Below are positions 13,205-21,834 of a DNA stretch of 33,467 bases, piece by piece. Below the pieces are notes generated by a model, which was given only the letters and a program-made list of their open reading frames with translations, did no database searches and was not told the origin of the DNA. Origin of the DNA: Acidobacteriota bacterium (GTDB lineage Bacteria; Acidobacteriota; Terriglobia; 2-12-FULL-54-10); the NCBI GenBank assembly GCA_016191085.1, contig JACPPJ010000051.1, forward strand, positions 1-33,467, in the 5' to 3' direction. The position numbers were made by a program, and so were the translations under genes. Positions within the stretch are counted from its first letter, which is position 1. The number at the start of each line of letters is the position of its first letter.

Positions 13205-13939
13205 ATGATCAGAGCCGTCGCGCTAGCTTTCATTGTCTCGTTTTTGCTCTCGGCCTTGCCGATGCGGGCTGAAGTGCTTCCAAGCGGCACGAAATTAATC
13301 GTGCGGCTGGATCGGGAAGTCGACCCGACCAGCAAGAAGCAGCAGCAATTCTCTGCCTCCGTAGCATTCCCCGTTTTTGCCAACGACCATCAAGTAGTCC
13401 CCGCGGGGAGCCGCGTGGAAGGCGAAGTCCGCGGCAGCAAGAAGGCGATCGTCCTGAGCCCTCGGCATCTCATCCTGCCGGATGGCCGCAAAGTTGATTT
13501 CAACGCCTCGGTCGGCGAGATTGAGCACCGGAAGTTAATAGCGCAGCAGAAAGAAGGCACCATCGAGCGTAAGGGCGGCAGCACGGGAGAAACGGTCAAG
13601 CAGGCCGGTGAGATCGGGCTGACCGGCGCGGGAATCGGAGCAATGACTACGGGTTCGCTGAAGGGCATGGGTATAGGCGCCGCGGCCGGCGTAGCTGCCG
13701 TCATTATTGGCCGCAAGATCGCCGGACGCAATCACAGCAGCACGATCATTCCCGCAGGCACGCAGTTGACCCTGGACCTGAATAAGCCCGCTTCCGTACC
13801 GGATAATCTTGGGGATATGGCGCCGCAGGAGATGAAAATCCCTGACCGCCGCGACCAAAGACCTATCTTGAGACGCCACGACGAGCCGCAGGGCGCATCG
13901 GCTCCAGCTCCAGCCTCAAATCTAACGTCCTCGCTATAA
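13205..13939 (+). CDS. secreted hypothetical protein with glycine-zipper segment
   Basis: 244 residues. A signal peptide (MIRAVALAFIVSFLLSALPMRA) leads to two related beta segments, LPSGTKLIVRLDREVD near the start and IPAGTQLTLDLNKPA near the end, with VVPAGSRVEGEV between; these look like the small beta domains of TrbI/VirB10-type or similar envelope proteins. Between them is a glycine-zipper stretch (TGAGIGAMTTGSLKGMGIGAAAG), which can insert in or line membranes. GAGGAG lies six bases before the ATG. Function unknown; an envelope location is inferred. Confidence 0.75.
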   Translation: MIRAVALAFIVSFLLSALPMRAEVLPSGTKLIVRLDREVDPTSKKQQQFSASVAFPVFANDHQVVPAGSRVEGEVRGSKKAIVLSPRHLILPDGRKVDFNASVGEIEHRKLIAQQKEGTIERKGGSTGETVKQAGEIGLTGAGIGAMTTGSLKGMGIGAAAGVAAVIIGRKIAGRNHSSTIIPAGTQLTLDLNKPASVPDNLGDMAPQEMKIPDRRDQRPILRRHDEPQGASAPAPASNLTSSL

Positions 13940-13954
13940 ACCTCGCAGCTAAGA

Positions 13955-13985
13955 GGTAGCTACGACGAATGCTTTTTCATCGTGG
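13955..13985. repeat. dispersed hairpin repeat D, copy 1
   Basis: GGTAGCTACGACGAATGCTT, then TTTCATCGTGGG. ACGACGAA pairs with TTCATCGT (one G-T). It resembles the hairpin at 20779-20808 and lies just after the stop of the glycine-zipper gene, where it could also help end transcription. Confidence 0.5.
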
Positions 13986-14081
13986 GCTTGGTTGAGTACA
14001 TGAACTACAAACCCACGGCGAGAAGAATTGCTCGCCTGGCTACCAGCCGGTCGCTGCCCAATCGAGGGGAGGTGCCAGCAA

Positions 14082-17000
14082 TTGTATACACTCAACACCG
14101 GAACTCTTCGTCGAGGGTTCAGCGTCGTTGTTCTATTCTGCATCGTAACCGCCTGCTCCCTGTTCGCGGCTCCGGCCTCGGTCCGGTACATATTGATCCT
14201 TAATGATCCGCCCGTCTCGGAATACATCGGCTACCGCACGCAGGCCAAATCGCCTGAGGCGGAACAACACCGGCTGAAGATCCAACGCGCGCAGCAGACG
14301 CTTCGCCGCGAACTGGAATCACGCCACATTCGGGTAGTGGGGTCGAGCGACTACCTCGTCAACGCTCTGTACCTGCAGGCCGCGCCGGACCGCGTGCCGG
14401 AACTGCGCAGCTTGCCGGGAGTCAAGGCAGTGATCCCGTCGAAACGATACAAACGCAAGCTCAACCGCGCTGTCCCGCTCGTCAACGGCCCGGCGGCGTG
14501 GAACACATTGGGGGGAGCGCAGAACGCTGGTCTGGGAACCAAGATCGCGATTCTGGACACCGGAATTGACCAGACTCATCCCGCATTCAAAGACAGCTCG
14601 CTCCCCATGCCTGCTGGATTCCCCATTTGCCAGCCGCAGGATTGCGCCTTCACTAACAACAAAGTCATTGTGGCGCGAAGCTATGTGGCGCAGCTCGCGG
14701 CCGGGAGCGCCCCAAATCCCGCGGCGGACTCGCGTCCCGACGATTACTCCCCGCGCGACCGCATCGGACATGGCACGGCGACCGGCAGCATCGCCGCCGG
14801 TGTGACAGCGGCAGGGCCGGCGGCCGCGATCACCGGCATCGCACCCAAAGCTTATCTGGGGAATTACAAGATATTCGGTTCGCCCGGGCTAAATGGCTTC
14901 AGCTCGGACGATGTCATCGTCAAGGCGCTGGAAGACGCTCTGAAGGATGGCATGGACGTGGCTTCACTCGCTCTCGGCGCGCCTGCGCTGACCGGGCCTC
15001 TCGATAGCGGCGACGCATGCGGCAATCCGGCGGACGTACCTTGCGACATAGTGGCCGTGGCGGTGGAGAACGCGTCCAAGAACGGGATGGTGGTCGTGTC
15101 GGCGGCGGGCAATGCGGCCGAGTCCGGCGTTCGCAACATACCAACGCGCAACACGATTGATTCGCCTGCCAACGCCCCCTCCGCGATCGCCGCCGGTGCC
15201 AGCACCAACTCGCACACGTTTGTGCACAGTGTACGCGTACCCGGCAACGATGCGCCGCCCGGTCTGCGCCAGATTCCGGCGCGCTTTGGAGACGGCCCGC
15301 TGCCGAACGCGCCAGTCACCGCGCCTCTGCGCGATGTCGCGCTGCTCGAAAATGACGGGTTCGCGTGCTCCGCGCTTCCTTCAGGCGCGCTTGACGGCGT
15401 CATTGGTCTGATCGCGCGCGGCAACTGCAGCTTCGCACAGAAAGTGGCAAACGCCCAGAACGCGGGCGCCGTTGGCGTCATCATATACAACAACGAAGCG
15501 GGACCGCTGTTCGGCCCCGGAGGGCTCAGCGGCGCCTCCATTCCGACGGTTCTGATCTCACAATCTGATGGCGAGGCGCTCAAGAACTTTAGCAACGCGA
15601 ATCCCGATCACGCCGCCACGCTCGACCCTGGGCTCGCAGAGCAGACCGTATCGGACGCAAATCAGCTTGCGCCGTTCTCTTCGCTGGGACCTTCGACGAG
15701 CGACGCGCTGATCAAGCCGGACCTGGTCGCGGTGGGAACGGCTATGTACATGGCCGCGCAGAAATACGATCCTCTCGGCGCAATGTATAGCCCCGACGGG
15801 TTCACGGTGGCTGATGGGACCAGTTTCTCGACTCCTCTGGTTGCGGGCGCGGCGGCGCTCGTCAAACAGAAGAATCCGCGATTCAGCGCGGCGCAGATCA
15901 AATCGGCGCTGGTGAATACGGCGACCCCCGACGTGATCACCGAGACGGGCGCTCCGGGCCGCGTAAATGAGGTCGGTGGAGGTAAGCTCGACGCCAACGG
16001 CGCGGTCGCGGCAACGGTGACTGCGCAGCCAGCTACGTTATCTTTCGGCGTCATCACATCTCCAACCGCGCTGCCGATCAACAAGCAAATCCAGATCACC
16101 AACAGCGGCGCGAGCGCCGTGAACCTGACGATTTCTGTGGCTGAGACCATCCCAAACATGGCTACCACCATCACAACCGCCCCGCAAACGCTGGCTCTGA
16201 ACCCGGGCGCGTCGGGGACCGTCACGGTGACGCTCGCCGGGAGCACGCCGACGCCGGGCAGTTATGACGGTAATATCACGTTTCGCGGCGGCACCGTCGC
16301 GCTGCACGTTCCGATTGCATACTTCGCGCGGACTGGCACGCCTGCCAATTTGATTCCGCTGCTCGGCGAATTTTTCGACGGCACCGTCAATGAGGAGACA
16401 CCTGAGGGCGCCCTCGCTTTCAAATTGGTTGACAGCGTAGGTCTGCCGATAGCGGGTGCGCCGGTCAGCTTTCTGGTGCGACGCGGCGGCGGAACCATCG
16501 CTGAAGCCGATCAGAGCACGGACAAGAACGGAATCGCAGCAGCGGTCCCGGTATTAGGTCCGGACCCAGGATTGCAGTCATTCATTGCGGCGGTTGGCGG
16601 ATTAACCATTACGTTCAGCGGATTCGCACGCCCGAAGCCTGCCATAGCGGAAGGCGGCATCGTGGATGGCGCGAGCTTCGAGCCGGGTAAGCCCGCTGCG
16701 CCCGGATCCTACATCAGCCTTTTCGGCGCGGGCCTGAGCGACACTCGCGACCAAGTTCGCAGCTTGCCGCTTCCGCTGGCGATTGACTTCGTGAGCGTCA
16801 GTTTCGATGCGCCTGGCTTGAGCCTTCCGGGCAGGCTGCTCTTCGTCAGTCCTGGACAGGTGAATGTGCAGGTTCCCTGGGAGCTGCAAGGGCAAAGCTC
16901 GGTCCAGGTGAAGGTCACGATAGATTTCTCGCGGTCGAATGTGTACACACTCCCGCTGGCGCTCGCCGCGCCATCGTTCTTCGAATCGACTGATACGGAG

Positions 17001-17354
17001 GGCAACCGGATCATCGCGGCTTTGGACGAATCTAATAATCTCATCGGCAGCAGCAATCCCGCCGTTCGGGGACGTGTCGTCCAACTTTTTGCAAACGGCC
17101 TTGGACCGGTGACCAACCAGCCTGCAACCGGCGAGCCGGCGCCGTTCAGCCCACTGGCCGTAACAACAACTGTTCCAACTGTAACGATTGGCGGAGTGCA
17201 GGCGACGGTGAGCTACAGCGGCTTGGCCCCGGGCTTCCCTGCACTCTATCAACTGAACGTGACAGTTCCCGACGAAGTAGCCCCGGGATTGCAGCCCGTG
17301 GTAATTTCAATGGGCGGGACCAACTCGAAGCTTTCGAATCTCGCCGTTCAATGA
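14082..17354 (+). CDS. secreted subtilisin-like (S8) protease with PA insert and TIGR03437 C-terminal domain
   Basis: 1090 residues from the TTG at 14082; GAGGGGAGG lies nine bases upstream, a better fit than the upstream TTG at 14028. Order: signal peptide ending about residue 31, inhibitor-I9-like propeptide (ILILNDPPVSEYIGY; HIRVVGSSDYLVNALYLQ), then the S8 catalytic domain with Asp159 (IAILDTGID), His230 (GHGTATGS) and Ser581 (GTSFSTPLVAG). A PA domain is inserted before the serine (FACSALPSG, NCSFAQKVANAQNAGAVGVI). After it come a beta-sandwich domain, a Big-1-like domain (GLPIAGAPVSFLVRRGGG), and a terminal region (IVDGASFEPGKPAAPGSYIS, then VNVQVPWEL, and LFANGLGPVTNQP), typical of the TIGR03437 domain abundant in Solibacter-like Acidobacteriota. 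It is likely exported to degrade proteins outside the cell. Confidence 0.92.
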   Translation: MYTLNTGTLRRGFSVVVLFCIVTACSLFAAPASVRYILILNDPPVSEYIGYRTQAKSPEAEQHRLKIQRAQQTLRRELESRHIRVVGSSDYLVNALYLQAAPDRVPELRSLPGVKAVIPSKRYKRKLNRAVPLVNGPAAWNTLGGAQNAGLGTKIAILDTGIDQTHPAFKDSSLPMPAGFPICQPQDCAFTNNKVIVARSYVAQLAAGSAPNPAADSRPDDYSPRDRIGHGTATGSIAAGVTAAGPAAAITGIAPKAYLGNYKIFGSPGLNGFSSDDVIVKALEDALKDGMDVASLALGAPALTGPLDSGDACGNPADVPCDIVAVAVENASKNGMVVVSAAGNAAESGVRNIPTRNTIDSPANAPSAIAAGASTNSHTFVHSVRVPGNDAPPGLRQIPARFGDGPLPNAPVTAPLRDVALLENDGFACSALPSGALDGVIGLIARGNCSFAQKVANAQNAGAVGVIIYNNEAGPLFGPGGLSGASIPTVLISQSDGEALKNFSNANPDHAATLDPGLAEQTVSDANQLAPFSSLGPSTSDALIKPDLVAVGTAMYMAAQKYDPLGAMYSPDGFTVADGTSFSTPLVAGAAALVKQKNPRFSAAQIKSALVNTATPDVITETGAPGRVNEVGGGKLDANGAVAATVTAQPATLSFGVITSPTALPINKQIQITNSGASAVNLTISVAETIPNMATTITTAPQTLALNPGASGTVTVTLAGSTPTPGSYDGNITFRGGTVALHVPIAYFARTGTPANLIPLLGEFFDGTVNEETPEGALAFKLVDSVGLPIAGAPVSFLVRRGGGTIAEADQSTDKNGIAAAVPVLGPDPGLQSFIAAVGGLTITFSGFARPKPAIAEGGIVDGASFEPGKPAAPGSYISLFGAGLSDTRDQVRSLPLPLAIDFVSVSFDAPGLSLPGRLLFVSPGQVNVQVPWELQGQSSVQVKVTIDFSRSNVYTLPLALAAPSFFESTDTEGNRIIAALDESNNLIGSSNPAVRGRVVQLFANGLGPVTNQPATGEPAPFSPLAVTTTVPTVTIGGVQATVSYSGLAPGFPALYQLNVTVPDEVAPGLQPVVISMGGTNSKLSNLAVQ

Positions 17355-17445
17355 GTCTGGGTTTACAAGAAATCAGAAGCCGTATAGGTAGTGGGTCAGT
17401 CTGACTGGTAGTCATTATTAACCGCAACACTGAGGAACGATCATC

Positions 17446-17940
17446 ATGGCACCACCAAGAAGAGAGATTTGCGACTGCGGCGTACTAGAAAGAGCCTCGA
17501 AGGAACCAGAGCATCCAATCCGTTTCGATCCACACTTAAATGAGTACCATGTCGTCACTAAGGCCGGCGGGATCATGATCATTTACTATTGCTTCTTCTG
17601 CGGGGGCAGGGTGCCTGAGTCGAAACGGTCATCACTATTTGCGCACGCCACAGACGCAGAATTGAACCGGATCACACACCTAATAAAAGGTATCAACACT
17701 GTTTCTGATGTTCTCGCCCGCTTCGGAGTGCCGGATGAAGACACTGAGAGAATATCCAGAGTAGGCCATCCAGGGGATGATCGTAACCCGCCGAGCGGTG
17801 AGTGGTTCCTGAGACGAACGCTTGTCTATAAGAATATCTCTGAAACCATTCAACTGCATTTTTCTGTCGGGGCAAACGACTCAGTTCATCCAAGTTGGCA
17901 CGGCAAGTACATTGGACCACCAAAACCAATTTCAGACTGA
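17446..17940 (+). CDS. hypothetical protein with two cysteine pairs
   Basis: 164 residues. Two close cysteine pairs, CDC at 9-11 and CFFC at 49-52, suggest metal binding or a zinc-ribbon-like fold split by the segment HPIRFDPHLNEYHVV. The middle (LNRITHLIKGINTVSDVLARFG) looks helical, and the C-terminal part has aromatic-rich beta segments. I do not recognise the family. GAGGAA lies about nine bases before the ATG. It overlaps the convergent HD-GYP gene by nine bases, and a lone piece of repeat A (GGTAGTGGGTCAGT, 17387-17400) lies just upstream, so it may have been brought in by recombination. Confidence 0.65.
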   Translation: MAPPRREICDCGVLERASKEPEHPIRFDPHLNEYHVVTKAGGIMIIYYCFFCGGRVPESKRSSLFAHATDAELNRITHLIKGINTVSDVLARFGVPDEDTERISRVGHPGDDRNPPSGEWFLRRTLVYKNISETIQLHFSVGANDSVHPSWHGKYIGPPKPISD

Positions 17941-18573
17941 CGTCGGGGATTCTGGAGCAAGTGAATCTGAGGGTGTATACAGGCCGGATACGTAGATGAT
18001 TTGGTAGAACTCTTCAATGAGTGAGGCGTCCCGCCAGCCTTTGCGGGCTTCCTGGCGCAGGATGTGGAAGGCGTCTTCGGGCGACAGGGCGTCGCGGTAG
18101 GGCCTCGCTTCGGAAACCGCATCGAACATATCGGCAGTTTGCAGGACTAATGCACCTACCGGAATCTGCGTGCCGCGCAGACCGTCCGGGTACCCCGACC
18201 CGTCCAACCTTTCGTGGTGATGCCGAATTATCGGCAGCGCTCTTTCAAATCCCGCGACCGCTCTGCAAATTTGTTCGCTCAACTTCGGGTGACTCTCGAT
18301 TAGCTGCCGCTCTTCCCAGGAAAGAGGCCCGCTCCGAAGTAGAACCTCGACTGGCACGCCGACTTTCCCGATGTCATGCACGATTCCGGCAAAACGGAGC
18401 GCCTGCTGATCCACATCGGAGAACCCGATGCGTTCGGCCAGCGCCACCGAGTACTGGGATACCCGCCCCGAGTGCCCCACCATGCAAGGAACTCGCGCCT
18501 CAACCTCGAAAGCACGCCGAAATAATAAAGCCGCTACACCTTGGCCGTCGTTTTCACCAGATATTCTGAACAT
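17932..18573 (-). CDS. HD-GYP domain protein (probable cyclic-di-GMP phosphodiesterase)
   Basis: About 213 residues from the ATG at 18573 (a TTG at 18591 is the alternative). Nearly the whole protein is the HD-GYP domain: HSGRVSQYSVALAERIG, AGIVHDIGKVGVP (HD pair at about 66-67), HHERLDGSGYPDGLRG (GYP at about 127-129) and ADMFDAVSEARPYR. HD-GYP domains hydrolyse cyclic di-GMP using a two- or three-metal site, and the main metal-binding residues appear intact. It lacks a receiver, PAS or membrane domain, so it may be a stand-alone cytoplasmic enzyme or a 5'-truncated version of a sensor protein. Confidence 0.9.
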   Translation of the reverse strand: MFRISGENDGQGVAALLFRRAFEVEARVPCMVGHSGRVSQYSVALAERIGFSDVDQQALRFAGIVHDIGKVGVPVEVLLRSGPLSWEERQLIESHPKLSEQICRAVAGFERALPIIRHHHERLDGSGYPDGLRGTQIPVGALVLQTADMFDAVSEARPYRDALSPEDAFHILRQEARKGWRDASLIEEFYQIIYVSGLYTPSDSLAPESPTSV

Positions 18574-18802
18574 CCAATCGATTGCCCTCAATCTGAAGCG
18601 AGTGTCGTGAGGCCTTTCCGCGGAAGCGGATTCGCCGAAACTGGAGTTAGTAAGTCCAATTACTAGAATACCCCAAAACGGCCTGTTTCACACGTGCTTT
18701 TTGCGTCCTATCCCACTGCGTGTGGCGGGAAAACCCGCAAGATTGCGATATGTCCGATGCTGTTTTTGGCGTAAGTATTAGAACACACACCACATAACTT
18801 TG

Positions 18803-18817
18803 GGTGCTGAATTTGCA
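18803..18817 (+). promoter_or_regulatory. possible sigma-54-type promoter of the Rrf2 gene
   Basis: GG (18803-18804), ten bases, GC (18815-18816) within TGGGTGCTGAATTTGCA. The TTTGCA half fits the -12 consensus well, the -24 half less well. It would start transcription about 13 bases before the ATG at 18840. The other sequence in the 266-bp gap (18574-18839) includes a GCGGGAAAACCCGC hairpin at 18727-18740. Confidence 0.25.
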
Positions 18818-18839
18818 CTTGTTCATCCTCAGGTGAACT

Positions 18840-19250
18840 ATGCTCAGCGTCACTTCGGAATACGCACTGCGGGCATTAACGTGTCTGGCCCAATCGGATG
18901 GACAAAAGGTGCTGGGGCATGAACTGGCGCACAGGGCCGGGGTGCCCAACAACTATCTTTCCAAGATCATGATTGTGTTGCGAAACGCCGGGCTCGTAAA
19001 AGCGGTTCGCGGGATCACGGGAGGATACGCGCTGGTTCGGCAACCCGGAGACGTCAAAATCCTTGATGTTGTGGAATTGTTTGAAATGGATGCGGTGCGC
19101 GGTACCTGCCTGCTGGACCGCAACACGGGGTGCTCAGAAGAGACGCGTTGTGCAGCGCATGCATCATGGCGGGGAGTGCGCGATAGCTGGCTGCGTTTTC
19201 TGCAGAACACGACTCTAGCGGACGTTTCACCGCCACCGGTGCCGCGTTGA
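18840..19250 (+). CDS. Rrf2-family transcriptional regulator
   Basis: 136 residues. Typical Rrf2 opening SVTSEYALRALTCLA, winged-helix recognition part GVPNNYLSKIMIVLRNAGLV, wing KAVRGITGGYALVRQP, and ILDVVELFE. Three cysteines at 90, 98 and 104 plus His107 (Cx7Cx5CxxH) lie where IscR/NsrR bind an Fe-S cluster, so it probably senses Fe-S, oxygen or nitric oxide; the first spacing is two longer than usual. An AGGTGA lies before the ATG. It is followed 28 bp later by a porin gene on the same strand, which it probably controls together with itself. Confidence 0.9.
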   Translation: MLSVTSEYALRALTCLAQSDGQKVLGHELAHRAGVPNNYLSKIMIVLRNAGLVKAVRGITGGYALVRQPGDVKILDVVELFEMDAVRGTCLLDRNTGCSEETRCAAHASWRGVRDSWLRFLQNTTLADVSPPPVPR

Positions 19251-19278
19251 GGCGCCGTCCGAAGACTCCGAGGGGGGA

Positions 19279-20754
19279 ATGATGCTCGGGAAAAAAAGTA
19301 CAACGGGTATTACGCTGGTAATGCTCTTCATCACGTTCAGCGCCGTATCACTCGATGCACAGGCGCCGAAACCGATCAAGCTCGGTTCGCTAACGGTGAC
19401 CGGAAATATCCGCACGCGAGTCGAAGCCTGGGACTGGTTCAAAGACGGCGCCGCCGAGAACAAATACGCATTTTCCGGTTCGCTGCTGCGGTTGAGCATC
19501 GGCCAGCAGACGACGAAGTTCGATTGGCAGGCGGAGATCGCCGCGCCCGTGCTGCTCGGGCTGCCCGGCAATGCAGTCGCTCCCGGCGCGCAGGGCCAGC
19601 TCGGGTTGGGCGCGACTTACTTCGTCGCCAATGACCGCTCGCAACACACTACCATGGCGTTCGTGAAACAGGGCTACCTGCGATTCAAGGGGCTGGGCGG
19701 CAAAGAAGCTCACTCCGTGCGCCTGGGCCGCTTCGAGTTTCTGGACGGCAGTGAGACCACCCCCAAAGACGCCTCGCTCGCCGCGCTGAAGCGCGATCGC
19801 ATTTCGCAACGCCTCGTCGGCAACTTCGGGTTCACTCACGTCGGCCGCAGCCTGGACGGAGTGAACTACGTGTACAACGTGGCCAAGCTGAACTTCACCG
19901 CGGTCGCCGCCCGTCCCACGCGCGGCGTCTTTCAAGTGGATGGTTGGGGCGGGCTGGACATTGGCTTGTTCTCTGCCGCGCTCACCGGTCCCGTGACATT
20001 GAAGAGCAGCGCAGGCGAGTGGCGCGTGTTCGCTCTCCAATACAGCGATTGGCGCGATGTCCTCAAGACCGACAACCGCGCTACCACGCTGCGGCAGGCC
20101 GATCGCGGCAACATTCGCGTGACCACGCTTGGAGCTAACTATATTCATAACTTCAACGCCAAGCCGGGCAAGTTCGACCTGCTTTTCTGGGGCGTGTGGC
20201 AGGGCGGAAGGTGGGGATCGCTCGACCACCGTGCCGGAGCCGTCGCGCTGGAGGCCGGGTATCAACCGAACATCAAAGTGCTGAAGCCGTGGATTCGCGC
20301 CGGATACAATTACGGCAGCGGCGACGGCAAACCCGGAGACAAAGAGCACAACACCTTTTTTCAGATCCTGCCGACGCCGCGGCTCTACGCGCGGTTTCCG
20401 TTCTTCAATATGATGAACAACAAAGACCTGTTCGGCGAGCTGATCCTGCGCCCGCACGCCAAGCTCTCGATTCGCACCGACATTCACTCGCTGCAGCTCG
20501 CCGATCGCAATGACCTGTGGTATTCCGGAGGCGGCGCGTTTCAGCCGTGGACTTTCGGGTACACCGGCCGCACCAGCAACGGGCATCGGGACCTCGCGAC
20601 CATGTTCGATGTTAGCGCGGACGTGAACGTAAACGCGTACGTCACCATCACGGGCTACTTCGCCGCCGCACAAGGAGACACGCTGACGAAAAGCATTTAC
20701 CCCAACGGCAAGAACGCGCGCTTCGGATATATCGAGCTAGGCTACCGATTTTAA
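19279..20754 (+). CDS. alginate-export-type outer-membrane porin
   Basis: 491 residues: signal peptide (MLFITFSAVSLDAQA), then alternating hydrophobic/polar beta strands with periodic tight turns, and a C-terminal aromatic residue (LGYRF) as needed for outer-membrane insertion. SLTVTGNIRTRVEAWDWF, SVRLGRFEFLDGSE, and GGGAFQPWTFGYTGR fit the alginate export domain family (AlgE-like beta barrels). In Acidobacteriota such porins are widespread and their substrates are mostly unknown; alginate is unlikely without the synthesis genes. It is co-directional with and adjacent to the Rrf2 gene. A start at 19279 is supported by GGGG preceding it (GAGGGGGGA). Confidence 0.85.
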   Translation: MMLGKKSTTGITLVMLFITFSAVSLDAQAPKPIKLGSLTVTGNIRTRVEAWDWFKDGAAENKYAFSGSLLRLSIGQQTTKFDWQAEIAAPVLLGLPGNAVAPGAQGQLGLGATYFVANDRSQHTTMAFVKQGYLRFKGLGGKEAHSVRLGRFEFLDGSETTPKDASLAALKRDRISQRLVGNFGFTHVGRSLDGVNYVYNVAKLNFTAVAARPTRGVFQVDGWGGLDIGLFSAALTGPVTLKSSAGEWRVFALQYSDWRDVLKTDNRATTLRQADRGNIRVTTLGANYIHNFNAKPGKFDLLFWGVWQGGRWGSLDHRAGAVALEAGYQPNIKVLKPWIRAGYNYGSGDGKPGDKEHNTFFQILPTPRLYARFPFFNMMNNKDLFGELILRPHAKLSIRTDIHSLQLADRNDLWYSGGGAFQPWTFGYTGRTSNGHRDLATMFDVSADVNVNAYVTITGYFAAAQGDTLTKSIYPNGKNARFGYIELGYRF

Positions 20755-20777
20755 TCCGTGCTCGCCGAAACACGTCC

Positions 20778-20857
20778 GGGTAGCGACGACGAACGCCTTG
20801 TTCGTCACCATCGCAACGCTTCCGGCTCAAGCTGGCGCTCGGGCACGTCGTCGTGCC
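20778..20857. repeat. hairpin repeat D, copy 2, with a second hairpin
   Basis: GACGAAC (20788-20794) and GTTCGTC (20800-20806) form a perfect 7-bp stem with a 5-base loop; GGCACG (20842-20847) and CGTGCC (20852-20857) form another. The first resembles repeat D at 13955. They follow the porin stop at 20754 and may act as a terminator. The rest of the 299-bp gap to the rhomboid gene shows no gene. Confidence 0.6.
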
Positions 20858-21053
20858 GTCTCCGACAATCACTCTGAGACCCAAACACGGCGTGAAAGTG
20901 ATTGTAGAGGCGATTGAGCGGGCCATGCATATGCCACCTCGATCAATGGGAACTCTCGTAAGTACGGTCGGCAGGCGCCCTCTCCTGGACATTCCCGCCC
21001 AAACCGTCTATTCTGCCCAATAGCGGCGCAGTTTCCTGCTCTGGTCAACCATC

Positions 21054-21791
21054 ATGGTATATCGTACGAATCGCAGCACGTTCGGTCTGAGCTTTGGTCC
21101 TGGGTTGACTCCCGGCGTGAAACAGTTGCTGATCGCCAATATCGCTGTATACGTGTTGGCCAGCCTGTTGATTCCGCTCGGATTCGGACGACCTTTCGCG
21201 TGGCTGGTTCTGAATCCTTATTCCGTGACACACGACTTTTACGTTTGGCAGCTTGTCACGTACATGTTCCTCCACCAGCCGTTCCCAACGCTGTTTCATA
21301 TCCTGTTCAATATGTTTGCGCTCTGGATGTTCGGCAGCGATTTGGAGCGGACCTGGGGTACCCGTCGGTTTTTCATGTATTACTTTGTATGTGGCATAGG
21401 GGCGGGGCTGACCGCGATCGTGCTTGCTTCGTCACCGGTGATGGGAGCTTCCGGCGCAATCTACGGTATTCTACTGGCCTACGGCATGATGTTCCCGGAT
21501 CGCATGATCTTCCTGTATTTTTTGATCCCAATAAAAGCAAAGTATTTCGTGATGATCATGGCGGGCATCGAATTCATGTCACAACTGACTCTGCCCGGCA
21601 GCGCCGTCAGTCATATGGCGCACTTGGGCGGAATGGCGTTCGGATTCGCCTACTTGCGCGGGAAGCCGCTGCTCTTCGATTTGAACAACCGCTACTACCG
21701 GTGGCGTCGCGCCCGCTTGCAGCGCGCATTCAAGGTATACGTTAACAAGCGCGACCGCGAGGAGCAGCGCAAAGGTCCGTGGGTCCATTGA
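21054..21791 (+). CDS. rhomboid-family intramembrane serine protease
   Basis: 245 residues with six hydrophobic segments. Catalytic Ser133 lies in the GASG motif (VMGASGAIYGILLAYG) and His190 in HMAHLGGMAFG, forming the Ser-His dyad used inside the membrane; the conserved loop WQLVTYMFLHQ, then HILFNMFALWMFG, and FMYYFVCGIGAG are present too. Rhomboids cut transmembrane substrates near the periplasmic face. The cytoplasmic tail of about 45 residues is strongly basic (RYYRWRRARLQRAFK). No good ribosome binding site is seen. The TPR gene follows 43 bp later. Confidence 0.92.
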   Translation: MVYRTNRSTFGLSFGPGLTPGVKQLLIANIAVYVLASLLIPLGFGRPFAWLVLNPYSVTHDFYVWQLVTYMFLHQPFPTLFHILFNMFALWMFGSDLERTWGTRRFFMYYFVCGIGAGLTAIVLASSPVMGASGAIYGILLAYGMMFPDRMIFLYFLIPIKAKYFVMIMAGIEFMSQLTLPGSAVSHMAHLGGMAFGFAYLRGKPLLFDLNNRYYRWRRARLQRAFKVYVNKRDREEQRKGPWVH

Positions 21792-21834
21792 AACGCGAAT
21801 CAGAGCCGCGACCGCGAGGGAGCGGGTGCTTCTT

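Noticed and set aside
19390-20673. Long open frame (427 codons) antisense to the porin
   Set aside because: It mirrors codon structure of the real porin gene in high-GC DNA; no motif or family resemblance.
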